A stretch of 38,922 bases of DNA from an uncultured Clostridia bacterium (GCA_945947915.1 CAMEZQ010000019.1:1-38922); one strand, 5' to 3'; shown: positions 23,750 to 30,891, numbered from the stretch's first letter. The notes: generated by a model from the sequence alone, not told the origin. Numbers and translations are program-made.

Positions 23750-25924
23750 TCAGTTTTCGACCGCCAGCAGGCCGGCCAGCGCGTCCATGGCTTCGATCTC
23801 CTGCCGGCCCAGTGTGCCGAGGAGCTCCAGCTGGGCATCGACAGCCGCCTGGTAGACGCCGATCTCCTGCGAGAAATCGCCGTCTGTTTCTTCATAGCGG
23901 ACGAAGAGGCTGCGGGTGGCGGCGTCTACATCGGCCTTGGTAAAGCTGATGCCGGTGCCCCAGTAGAGGTTGTCCCGGTTGCCTTCGCCCCAGAGCATAT
24001 CGTCCTGGATGGCAATGACCTCGGGGGAGAAGTACATGGCATACCACTCCAGCACGTTATTGACCGTCCAGGCATATTCGTCAACGGCGGCGGCCACATC
24101 TCCCGTTTCCAGGCAGCCGATGATCTGCCGGCAGAGCTGGATATTTTCCTGCGGCGCCTCGTGGGGGACGATGGGACGCTCGTACATCAGGCCCAGCAGG
24201 TGCTTCTGGGCATATTCAAAGGCCTTGAGGTTCTGGTCGGTCAGCGCGCGGCCCTCGGCCCAAAGGGCCGCCATTTTTTCAGCGTCGTTGTCTTCGCGGG
24301 CCTGCAGATAATCGGCATTGACCGATTCCACACGGCTCCGCATAGTCTCAGCCGCTGTTTTGAGCTGCTCCAGCGATTGATGGAAGGCGGCCACATCGAC
24401 GCCGGCCTCGGCCAGCAGATCTTCATCCGTGGCGGCCAGGATACGGTCGTACTGGGCGGTAAAGTCGAGGTAGAGGGCGGGGGTCTGGTCGATGTAGATG
24501 GCCAGTGTGCCGTAGTAGCCGATGTTGAAATTCATGACGGCTTCGTTGTAGGTATCGGGATTGTCGTACTGGCTGTGGTAGATGTCCACATAGAAGGGGA
24601 AGACGGTCTCCATATCCTTCTGCAGCAGGAAACCGTTGACAGTGGAGGGCACACCGGCGGCATAATAGGAGAAGTCGTCGGAGTAGGTGTAGGTCTGGTA
24701 GCCGTCGGTCAGCACACCGTCGGGGAAGCAGCCCTCCGGCGTGGGGGAGTAGGGGAAGGTGTTGGCGTAATGATCCAGCATGGTGTACATTTCGGGGGCC
24801 GAATAGGTGCTGGTGTAGGTGTCAAATTCATAGGCCGGCAACTCGAAGTTGATAAAGGCCAGCGTCTTGCCCACCCAGTCGGGATGGACGTTGTTGATCA
24901 TCTCCCAGGCGCCCACCGTCCAGTCGTACTGGGTGTAGGACGAGCCCCACTCCTCGGCGCCGTGGAGGCAGAAAACGATGTCGTTTTCCGGCTGATAGCC
25001 GCTGTCGATCATGGCTTTGGCCATGGCCAGCACCAGGCCGACGGCGCAGTTGTCGTCCTGGAAGCCCCAGAAATGGGCGTCGTAATGGCCGCCCACCAGG
25101 ATCTGATGGTCGGAGGACTTGCCCTTGAGAGTACCGGTGATGTTATAGGTGGTGCCGGTGCCGATCTCCACTTCGTTATCGACGGTCAGGGTGGCGGTCA
25201 CGGGGCCGTTTTCCAGCTTTTCCTGCAGCGCCTGCGCGTCGGCCGTGCCGATGGACAGGGTGGGGATGGCCGTGGGGCCGCAGATGTCCTGGCTGTTGAG
25301 GGCGTCGTCGGCGATCTGGGCATAGCCGCCCACGTTGGCGGCCAGCAGGGCGGCCGCGCCCTGATACTGTGCCTCCAGCATGGGATAGGTGATCCACCAG
25401 TCATTGCGCTGGTCGATGTCGATGAGGACGATCTTGCCGGCCGCATCGATGTCTTCATAATCCCACATGGTGCCCTTGCCGGCGTAGACCAGCTCGGCAG
25501 TCAGGCCCTCGGGCGGTGTCGAGGCGGTGGCGTAGGAGTAGACGGCATAATCGGCGCCGTCGACGGTCAGGCTGGCGCCGTTGAACTGCCAGCGGTCGCA
25601 GTCGGCTGCCACCTTTTCCACGTCCTGCAGGCCGATCCCGGTCATGACGTCGGCCAGATACTGGGCGGCGGCGTGCTCGGCGTCGCTGCCGGCGTTGCGG
25701 CCGCCCTGCGCGGAATTGAAGAAGTCGGGGTTGGTGGTCAGCTCCAGGGCGATATCGTAGGCGTAATCGGGGGCGACGGCCTGGAGAAAGCCGTCACAGA
25801 TCTCCTGCAGGGCAGGGGCGGTTTCCGTTTGGGACGGATCTGTCCCGGCTGCGGGGGCGCCGCAGGCCGCAAGGCTGAGCAGCAGCCCAAAGAGCAGGCA
25901 AAGCGAAGTCAGGGTGCGTTTCAA
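23750..25924 (-). CDS. M28-family zinc aminopeptidase, lipoprotein, with inserted PA domain
   Basis: 724 aa. It starts at the TTG at 25924 behind GAGGAGG; the first residues LTSLCLLFGLLLSLAACG are a lipoprotein signal with lipobox. A PA-type domain (VLIDIDQRNDWWITYPMLEA... LLAANVGGYAQ, roughly residues 160-235) precedes the catalytic part: H280-x-D282 in GGHYDAHFWGF, the Asp pair QDDNCAVG near 289, and the Glu pair HGAEEWGSSYTQ near 320, later zinc ligands being D and H. The C-terminal ~250 residues are helical. M28 enzymes remove N-terminal residues from peptides; a surface location fits peptide scavenging. The open frame extends 100 codons upstream but lacks the signal there. A terminator-like hairpin sits in its leader. 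Confidence 0.9.
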   Translation of the reverse strand: MKRTLTSLCLLFGLLLSLAACGAPAAGTDPSQTETAPALQEICDGFLQAVAPDYAYDIALELTTNPDFFNSAQGGRNAGSDAEHAAAQYLADVMTGIGLQDVEKVAADCDRWQFNGASLTVDGADYAVYSYATASTPPEGLTAELVYAGKGTMWDYEDIDAAGKIVLIDIDQRNDWWITYPMLEAQYQGAAALLAANVGGYAQIADDALNSQDICGPTAIPTLSIGTADAQALQEKLENGPVTATLTVDNEVEIGTGTTYNITGTLKGKSSDHQILVGGHYDAHFWGFQDDNCAVGLVLAMAKAMIDSGYQPENDIVFCLHGAEEWGSSYTQYDWTVGAWEMINNVHPDWVGKTLAFINFELPAYEFDTYTSTYSAPEMYTMLDHYANTFPYSPTPEGCFPDGVLTDGYQTYTYSDDFSYYAAGVPSTVNGFLLQKDMETVFPFYVDIYHSQYDNPDTYNEAVMNFNIGYYGTLAIYIDQTPALYLDFTAQYDRILAATDEDLLAEAGVDVAAFHQSLEQLKTAAETMRSRVESVNADYLQAREDNDAEKMAALWAEGRALTDQNLKAFEYAQKHLLGLMYERPIVPHEAPQENIQLCRQIIGCLETGDVAAAVDEYAWTVNNVLEWYAMYFSPEVIAIQDDMLWGEGNRDNLYWGTGISFTKADVDAATRSLFVRYEETDGDFSQEIGVYQAAVDAQLELLGTLGRQEIEAMDALAGLLAVEN

Positions 25925-25974
25925 TTTTTCTTCCTCCTCAAAATCGATTTTGACCGGGCGGCCGCCCGCCTGTC

Positions 25975-26015
25975 CGAAAAAACGAAAAGGCTGTGCATCG
26001 GGAAATGCACAGCCT
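25975..26015 (-). terminator. terminator-like hairpin in the leader of the M28 gene
   Basis: Minus-strand AGGCTGTGCAT (26015-26005) pairs with ATGCACAGCCT (25998-25988) and is followed by TTTTCGTTTTTT, 50 bases before the TTG start. It either ends an unrecognised upstream transcript or works as an attenuator of the peptidase gene. Confidence 0.65.
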
Positions 26016-26455
26016 GTGAAAACATATACGCGGCCGCTTTTCGGATACCTGCCGGCCGGTGCCGGGAAATATCCAAAGAAGCCTGGACCGTTGGATTGGC
26101 ATTCAGAGTCTATATAGCAAAGATCACTTTTACTACTCTTATTGACCGTTTCACAAGTGGGACGCATTTCCGACTTATAAAATTTGAGCTGCCGCTCAAT
26201 CAATAAGGCAACGAAAGTTGCCACCCGTACCCGCGGTACGGTCCCCGGCTCTTCGACGGGTTTTCGGCATTTGACCCGGCCGTCCGTGTAGCCTCAGCCT
26301 TTTTTCGCGGAAGAAAGCGCAAAAAGGCGGTCAAAATCTTTGATCAGATAGACTCTCATCGACTCTCATCAAAAGCGGCTTTAGTATAGCATTATTTTTT
26401 GGAATTTGCAACGAAAAATTTAAATTTTCCATCGGGCGCATCCGGTGGCCGGGGC
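26016..26455. other. gene-poor junction segment between the chromosome and the polyvalent remnant
   Basis: This stretch has mixed composition, with an AT-richer part at 26100-26210 unlike its neighbours. It holds a perfect GGCAAC-GAAA-GTTGCC hairpin (26207-26222) and an exact tandem repeat of GACTCTCATC (26351-26360 and 26361-26370). The minus-strand frame over 26100-26224 reads like a gene end but matches nothing I know. It is a candidate left boundary or scar of the mobile element to its right. Confidence 0.4.
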
Positions 26456-26485
26456 TTGACATTTCTTCCGGCGCGGGGATAAAAT
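26456..26485 (+). promoter_or_regulatory. strong promoter in front of the polyvalent remnant
   Basis: TTGACA (26456-26461), 18-base spacer, TAAAAT (26480-26485), followed by AAGGAGG at 26500-26506. Confidence 0.75.
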
Positions 26486-26515
26486 TCAAGAAAAACCGCA
26501 AGGAGGCATGAAACC

Positions 26516-26557
26516 ATGGAAGAAAGAAACGTCGGCCGGCTGTGCACGTCCAAATAA
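26516..26557 (+). CDS. possible 13-residue leader peptide
   Basis: The ATG at 26516 lies nine bases after AAGGAGG and encodes MEERNVGRLCTSK followed by TAA. A terminator-like hairpin begins five bases later. It may be a true leader peptide or the stub of a gene cut by a rearrangement. It is out of frame with the large ORF downstream. Confidence 0.35.
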   Translation: MEERNVGRLCTSK

Positions 26558-29352
26558 ATAAAAAACGCGGTCCCGGAAGCTGTAAGGCGGACGGGATCGC
26601 GTTTTCCGTTTGCCGCAGGCGCCGCGCGGCCTACAACGCCGGGCGCATGGACGCGATTGAGGCCGCGGCGAAATCTGCGCCGGAACCTGTTGCCAATCCT
26701 GCCCAGCGGGGGTATACTGATGGCGTAAAAACCGGAGAAACCGCACAGACGCCGAAATACAAGACCATCCGCACCAAAAAGAGCGACTGGGCCGCGACGG
26801 ATATCACCTGGTATGCGCCGCACCAGAAAAGCCCGATCGCGTACAGCACGGCTGCCGGGCGCGACTTAATCATGGCTATGGTCGATGACAACCCGACGGC
26901 GACGGTACGCGAGCTGCAGGCCAGGATCAAATACGATCAGGACGCCAAAAAGGTATTGCAGCAGTATATCGACGCCGGATACGGCGACGATGTGGTAAGC
27001 GACTGCTTCGGTGACGATGCAGGAACCGGGAAACCGGCAGCGGCCGCTGCGGAAACGCAGCAGAAGGGCGAAGGCAGCCGTGGAGCAGGAACGAAAGGAG
27101 CGCAAAGCAGTGGACGAGTATCTGAAGATCGTGAAGCGAGACCCGAATCGGAAGTACGATCCGAAAACAGTGGAGAACTCGAAGAAGTTCGCCGCTTTCA
27201 TGCAGAAGCTGAAAGACGAGGGCAAACTGTCCGAGTTTATGAAAAAGATCGAGAAGGAAGCGGAAGACGATCCTGGCTGGTACGGCTATCTGAAGTAACC
27301 GGATCTTCCAGAAGCGCAAACGCCGTTGCAACGCAGGAAGAACTTGCCAAGCTGGGGATTGAATCGTTCGTCCACAAGGGCGATCTGGAGATCCTCGGCC
27401 CCAACGGGAAAATCTACAGCGGCGGCGATGCAGGCGTCATCGCCCTCAGCGAAGTCGGTATCAGCAACAGCATCGAAATTGCACCGAAGGAAACGGCCGG
27501 CCATGAGGCGTTCCATTATTGGCGCGGACGGCCCGGGCGGGAAGAGTATGCAGAAACCGTTTATTCCGGGCTGAACTGGACAAGCAGAGATTTGATCGAA
27601 CAGTATAACCAGATAAACGATGACTATTTTGGCGGGGCGTTTGATGTACTGGATACCGAAGCGCCTGACTATGCCCGCAATATGAAATTGTTCACGGAAG
27701 AGATCGTTGCCTATATCACCGGCCGCATGCATAACGGCGAGGATATCAGCGGACTGGTCAATAATGCCGACGAAGTGAAGGCAGCGTGGGACAAGCTTGT
27801 TGCACAGAATTCGCCGAAGAAGCAGCCTGCGAAAATCGCTTCCAGCAGTCCCCAACAGCAGATCGCGGACGAAGTAAGGAAATACATTGAAAACGGCAAG
27901 AGCTTCTCGGCGGCCAAGCTGTTTGAGATCGCGGACCAGGCATACGGAGGCACGATGGCCGAGGGCACATATACCGTCAAGGATGCCTACGACGGCATGG
28001 AGCTGGCCGTGAACCAGTATCTGATGCAGTCGGACGTGGTGAAGAACGGCAACGGCGATGCAAAGGCGGCCAAGGCCACGCTGGATAAAATGGTGGAGCT
28101 GCTTTCCAAACTGCCTACGCAGACCAAGCGCACAGAGGAAATGGAGCAGTACCAGCAGTTTTCCACGCCGCCAAATATCGCATACCTGGCGGCATGGAGC
28201 GCCAACGTGACGGCCTCTGACGTGGTGCTGGAGCCGTCTGCCGGTATCGGCGGCCTTGCGCTCTGGCCGAAGGCATGGGGCGCAACGGTTTACGCCAACG
28301 AGCTTTCGACTCGGCGCCTGGCTTTTCTCAATCAGCTGGGTCTGGACGGCACGTTTAACCTGAACGCCGAGCAGATCGACAACCTGCTGCCGGACAGCAT
28401 CAAGCCCAGCGTGGTGATCATGAACCCGCCGTTTTCTTCTGCGGCCGGCCGCATGACCAAGAACGACACGGCCAACGCCAAGCGGCATATCGAGCAGGCG
28501 CTGGATCGTCTGGAGGACGGCGGCCGTCTGGTGGCGATTCTGGGCAACGGCATGGCCGACGACGCCAAGGGCTTCAAGACCTGGTGGAACGGCCTGCGCA
28601 AGGAATACAATGTGCGTGCCAACGTACAGATCGACGGTAAGAACTACCGGAAGTACGGCACGACATTCAACGTGCAGCTGGCCGTGATCGACAAGACAGG
28701 GCCGACGACGGCGGCGACCAAAACAGGCACCTTTACAGATCTGGCCGACATTCCGTCTTTTATGGAGGAGATTAGAAATGACAGGACGAGAGAAACAGGA
28801 GCGCGAGGAGTTCTACAAGACAGTGATGTTGTCGCTGGGAGAGATGGCGCAGAGCTGGGACAAGACATTGGACTTGACCAGTCTGTTCGCACTGCAAGAG
28901 ATTCTTCCGGATTACGCGGACGCGGGGAGCAAGGAGGAAAAACTGGTGCGCGGGATTCTGCTGGACGAAACGGACGAGCCGGTAGACGAGGAGACGGCGG
29001 ATCAGATGTTTCTGGGAGCAGCAGACGCGGAGGAAACAAAGAAACTGTACGAAGCAGTGAAGAACGCACAGACGGACGAGGAATGGGACAGCCGGATCTG
29101 GGAGCTCGGATGGCACTGTCTGGAGTGGCTGAGCGTGATCTGGACGGAAAATCTGCTGGAACTTTAACGGAGAACCCCGACAGCGTATACGCCACCTATG
29201 TGCCGCGCAAGGCCCGTATTGAAGGAGCGAAAAAGCACCCTGCAAAGCTGGTTGAGAGCGCGGCAATGGCGGCCGTTGAACCGCCTGACGTGACCTATAC
29301 TCCATCTTTGCCGAGTGAGCTTTCAACCAGCGGGAAGCTGTCTGACGCATAG
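26542..29352 (+). CDS. polyvalent (phage/ICE) protein fragment: metallopeptidase + N6-adenine DNA methylase
   Basis: A 936-codon frame. No ribosome site precedes the GTG at 26542 or the ATG at 26647, so the N-terminus is probably missing. Domains: an unassigned helical part (residues 50-150); a disordered G/R/E/S-rich linker (155-253); a PolyVal-type metallopeptidase with H321-E-A-F-H325 and a downstream Glu pair E386/E387 (TEEIVAYITG); a helical part; an adenine methylase with motif I EPSAGIGG at 564-571 and NPPF at 628-631; a second disordered linker (745-870); then a conserved pre-helicase segment (ENPDSVYATYVPRKARIEGA). These giant proteins are injected or transferred with phage or conjugative DNA and protect it. 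The frame stops at TAG 29350-29352 in the conserved LSDA-x-LENTVYAGQAH, where Gln is expected. Both linkers contain genes in the +1 frame. Confidence 0.85.
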   Translation: MHVQINKKRGPGSCKADGIAFSVCRRRRAAYNAGRMDAIEAAAKSAPEPVANPAQRGYTDGVKTGETAQTPKYKTIRTKKSDWAATDITWYAPHQKSPIAYSTAAGRDLIMAMVDDNPTATVRELQARIKYDQDAKKVLQQYIDAGYGDDVVSDCFGDDAGTGKPAAAAAETQQKGEGSRGAGTKGAQSSGRVSEDREARPESEVRSENSGELEEVRRFHAEAERRGQTVRVYEKDREGSGRRSWLVRLSEVTGSSRSANAVATQEELAKLGIESFVHKGDLEILGPNGKIYSGGDAGVIALSEVGISNSIEIAPKETAGHEAFHYWRGRPGREEYAETVYSGLNWTSRDLIEQYNQINDDYFGGAFDVLDTEAPDYARNMKLFTEEIVAYITGRMHNGEDISGLVNNADEVKAAWDKLVAQNSPKKQPAKIASSSPQQQIADEVRKYIENGKSFSAAKLFEIADQAYGGTMAEGTYTVKDAYDGMELAVNQYLMQSDVVKNGNGDAKAAKATLDKMVELLSKLPTQTKRTEEMEQYQQFSTPPNIAYLAAWSANVTASDVVLEPSAGIGGLALWPKAWGATVYANELSTRRLAFLNQLGLDGTFNLNAEQIDNLLPDSIKPSVVIMNPPFSSAAGRMTKNDTANAKRHIEQALDRLEDGGRLVAILGNGMADDAKGFKTWWNGLRKEYNVRANVQIDGKNYRKYGTTFNVQLAVIDKTGPTTAATKTGTFTDLADIPSFMEEIRNDRTRETGARGVLQDSDVVAGRDGAELGQDIGLDQSVRTARDSSGLRGRGEQGGKTGARDSAGRNGRAGRRGDGGSDVSGSSRRGGNKETVRSSEERTDGRGMGQPDLGARMALSGVAERDLDGKSAGTLTENPDSVYATYVPRKARIEGAKKHPAKLVESAAMAAVEPPDVTYTPSLPSELSTSGKLSDA
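26562..26612 (+). terminator. hairpin between the leader peptide and the polyvalent ORF
   Basis: AAAACGCGGTCCCG (26562-26575) pairs with CGGGATCGCGTTTT (26592-26605), 14 pairs with one G-T, followed by CCGTTT. It overlaps the 5' end of the large ORF's open frame. An attenuator or a simple terminator are both possible. Confidence 0.55.
27110..27298 (+). CDS. nested gene 1, +1 frame inside the first linker (62 aa)
   Basis: A GTG at 27110 follows AAAGGAG at nine bases and opens a 62-aa frame (start DEYLKIVKRDPNRKYD, end EKEAEDDPGWYGYLK, stop 27296-27298). It lies in frame +1 of the polyvalent gene and exactly covers the main-frame linker rich in G/R/E/S. The nested product has normal globular composition: charged amphipathic helices (NSKKFAAFMQKLKDEGKLSE), aromatic residues and a terminal W-Y-G-Y. 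The frame also opens upstream at an ATG (27011), but the first 30 codons are basic and unstructured and lack a ribosome site. I know no homologue. The organisation suggests a small effector or regulatory protein hidden within a polyvalent gene. Confidence 0.65.
   Translation: MDEYLKIVKRDPNRKYDPKTVENSKKFAAFMQKLKDEGKLSEFMKKIEKEAEDDPGWYGYLK
28778..29167 (+). CDS. nested gene 2, +1 frame inside the second linker (129 aa)
   Basis: An ATG at 28778, seven bases after a strong GGAGGAG, encodes 129 aa in the +1 frame of the polyvalent ORF. The product is acidic and looks like a folded helical protein: TGREKQEREEFYKTVMLSLG, then a middle with LTSLFALQEILPDYAD, and a C-terminus with six Trp (SRIWELGWHCLEWLSVIW). 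The overlapping main frame over the same bases has essentially no aromatic residues and reads as G/R/D/S/E repeats. The nested stop at 29165-29167 coincides with the point where main-frame homology (TLTENPDSVYATY) resumes. This is the best-supported overprinted gene in the window. Function unknown. Confidence 0.75.
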   Translation: MTGREKQEREEFYKTVMLSLGEMAQSWDKTLDLTSLFALQEILPDYADAGSKEEKLVRGILLDETDEPVDEETADQMFLGAADAEETKKLYEAVKNAQTDEEWDSRIWELGWHCLEWLSVIWTENLLEL

Positions 29353-29422
29353 CTGGAGAATACCGTGTACGCAGGGCAGGCGCATAGCCAGATTCTGATT
29401 TACGCACAGGAGGTCAACTCGG

Positions 29423-29605
29423 ATGAAGTACGAGAAGTATATGAAGATAGAAGACAAGTACGAAGCGTGCAAGGCAATCGCACTTTCGGAGGAACTGTCA
29501 CTGGTGGAGATAGAGGAAGCGCTGGATCAGTACGCGAAGCTGCACAATATAACGACGGAAGAGATAGCGTTCTATCCGAACGGGGAGAGAGTGATCCAGC
29601 CATAA
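29423..29605 (+). CDS. nested gene 3, +1 frame (60 aa)
   Basis: An ATG at 29423, nine bases after AGGAGG, encodes a 60-aa helical acidic protein: MKYEKYMKIEDKYEACKAIA, LSEELSLVEIEEALDQYAKL, then HNITTEEIAFYPNGERVIQP. It is +1 relative to the polyvalent frame and in the same frame as nested genes 1, 2 and 4. The main-frame text over it is low-complexity. Its hydrophobic periodicity and tyrosine content are those of a real protein. Function unknown. Confidence 0.65.
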   Translation: MKYEKYMKIEDKYEACKAIALSEELSLVEIEEALDQYAKLHNITTEEIAFYPNGERVIQP

Positions 29606-29635
29606 CTGAAGCTGCCGAACAGAGAGATATAGCAA

Positions 29636-29812
29636 ATGCAGGAGCAGAAACCCAGGGAGAGCGTTCTGAAAATGATGGAGGCATTGAGGGAGTACGACGC
29701 AATGCTGGAGAAGATGACTCCGGAAGAAAGAGAGAAAGAGGAGAAACGTCGGAAAATCGCGGACAGCTTTCTTCGCTTCACAAACGACAGCCTGGAGAAC
29801 TTCGAGAGCTAA
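29636..29812 (+). CDS. nested gene 4, +1 frame (58 aa)
   Basis: An ATG at 29636, 30 bases after the stop of nested gene 3 and in the same frame, opens a 58-aa frame: MQEQKPRESVLKMMEALREY, then DAMLEKMTPEEREKEEKRRK and IADSFLRFTNDSLENFES, stop 29810-29812. It reads as one long amphipathic helix with a folded end. The ribosome site (GAGAGAT) is weak; an internal ATG at codon 13 or 14 is an alternative, or it is coupled to gene 3. Confidence 0.5.
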   Translation: MQEQKPRESVLKMMEALREYDAMLEKMTPEEREKEEKRRKIADSFLRFTNDSLENFES

Positions 29813-30059
29813 ACGGCCGGGAAAAGATCGCAGCTATTGAGAAGGCAGCGGTTAATTCCAAAAAGGGATCGGAATCTCGGAAGATCGAAGAACAGGCCAA
29901 ACGGGAATATGGCGTTGAAACGGTCATCGTTCCCGATGCTGTGTGGAATGACGCCTTTAGCAACGACGCGGGGAACCGGCAGCTTTGCCGCCAGCGGCAG
30001 CGCGCGGGCCGGCTGATGTGGGTGCTGTGAAACAGAAAGGAAAAAAACGGATGTTCCCA

Positions 30060-30088
30060 TTGACTAACGAACGATAGTTAGTTATAAT
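30060..30088 (+). promoter_or_regulatory. tetR promoter
   Basis: TTGACT (30060-30065), 17-base spacer and TATAAT (30083-30088), near-consensus. The spacer is almost entirely occupied by the TetR operator. Confidence 0.85.
30063..30082. promoter_or_regulatory. TetR operator 1 (autoregulatory)
   Basis: ACTAAC-GAACGATA-GTTAGT, inverted arms inside the tetR promoter between -35 and -10. A second copy with one symmetric change flanks the other side of tetR at 30872, which supports the assignment to this regulator. Confidence 0.75.
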
Positions 30089-30129
30089 GGACCATAGAAG
30101 CAGGACTTTTTTTAGAGTAAAGGAGCATG

Positions 30130-30759
30130 TCTATGGATCGAGGAAACACGAAGCAGGAAATTCTGGAAGCATCGCTGGACCTGTTTTCCGTACAGGGATT
30201 TGAAGCCACCTCCATCTCCCAGATCGCCGGCGCGGTGGGTATTCGCAAGGCCTCTCTTTACAGCCATTTTGAAAATAAGCAGGCCATTTTGGACGCGCTT
30301 GTGAAGGATGTTCTGGGGCAGTACGCAGAACATTCCATCTTTGCGAAGACAGATTGGGAGAAATACAATGACGCGGAGGAGAAACCGGTGCTGACGTCCG
30401 ACGCGGCGGCGCAGATGATCCTGGGGCAGATCCGCTATATCCTCCACGACCCCCATATCAGCAAGGCGCGGAAAATGCTGGCGATAGAGCAGTTCCAGAA
30501 CGAGGAACTGGCCAGGCTGCAGACCAAGCAGAATTATTCCGACGTGATGCAGTATTTTACGGGATTTGTGAAGTATCTGATCCGAAACGGCGTCCTGGCC
30601 GGAGAGGATCCGGAGATCATGGCGGCCCAGCTCTGTCTGCCCGTTTCCACATGGATCAACCTTTGCGACCGGGAGCCGGACCGGGAGCCGGAGGTCATGG
30701 AATTGGTGAATAAGCATATCCGGCAGTTCTTCCGGATGTACGATGCCCGCCGTGCCTGA
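30130..30759 (+). CDS. TetR/AcrR-family transcriptional regulator
   Basis: 209 aa from the ATG at 30133 (or a codon or two earlier; the site is AAAGGAG). The N-terminal HTH is textbook: TKQEILEASLDLFSVQGFEA, then TSISQIAGAVGIRKASLYSH and FENKQAILDALV. The C-terminal ligand domain is all-helical. It represses its own promoter through the inverted repeat at 30063 and, by the matching repeat at 30872, the membrane-protein locus that follows. Members with this operator layout often control exporters. The effector is unknown. Its terminator is not obvious; a GC-rich hairpin without T-run overlaps the stop. Confidence 0.93.
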   Translation, partial: SMDRGNTKQEILEASLDLFSVQGFEATSISQIAGAVGIRKASLYSHFENKQAILDALVKDVLGQYAEHSIFAKTDWEKYNDAEEKPVLTSDAAAQMILGQIRYILHDPHISKARKMLAIEQFQNEELARLQTKQNYSDVMQYFTGFVKYLIRNGVLAGEDPEIMAAQLCLPVSTWINLCDREPDREPEVMELVNKHIRQFFRMYDARRA

Positions 30760-30871
30760 CCGGCGGGCGGCGGAAAAAGATCTTTCTGCGCGAATTGCAT
30801 CCGCGGGATTCCATTTGCAGCGGGCTGCGGCTGTGTCTGCCTGGCATGGCCGCATTCTTTTAAACCCCATA

Positions 30872-30891
30872 ACTACCGAACGATAGGTAGT
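30872..30891. promoter_or_regulatory. TetR operator 2 (in front of the CPBP/ABC locus)
   Basis: ACTACC-GAACGATA-GGTAGT, same core and spacing as operator 1, with A-T changed to C-G symmetrically in both arms. It sits ~35 bases before the CPBP start beside TATTAAATAT, the likely -10 region. Confidence 0.7.

Larger units (their letters stand above)
29365..30030 (+). pseudogene. polyvalent protein continuation after the TAG, mostly linker and truncated
   Basis: The same frame reopens after the TAG as LENTVYAGQAHSQ, the start of the helicase segment in homologues as I remember them. It then turns at once into linker-like sequence (EVREVYEDRRQVRSVQGNRT), so the helicase domain is deleted. The rest is G/R/E/S-rich to about codon 150, then a more structured piece (REKIAAIEKAAV; YGVETVIVPDAVWNDAFS), and it ends at TGA 30030 in an odd basic tail. 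No start codon with a ribosome site exists (the nominal GTG is mid-domain). It could be translated only by TAG readthrough. Two further nested frames lie inside it. Confidence 0.6.

Noticed and set aside
23717..26206. 829-codon open frame on the plus strand
   Set aside because: It is antisense to the M28 peptidase, which has a lipobox and complete catalytic motifs; the plus-strand product is Gly/Val/His-rich low-complexity, a by-product of GC-rich third positions.
27011..27109. Upstream ATG extension of nested gene 1
   Set aside because: The extra 33 codons are basic and unstructured with no ribosome site; the GTG at 27110 has AAAGGAG at the right distance.
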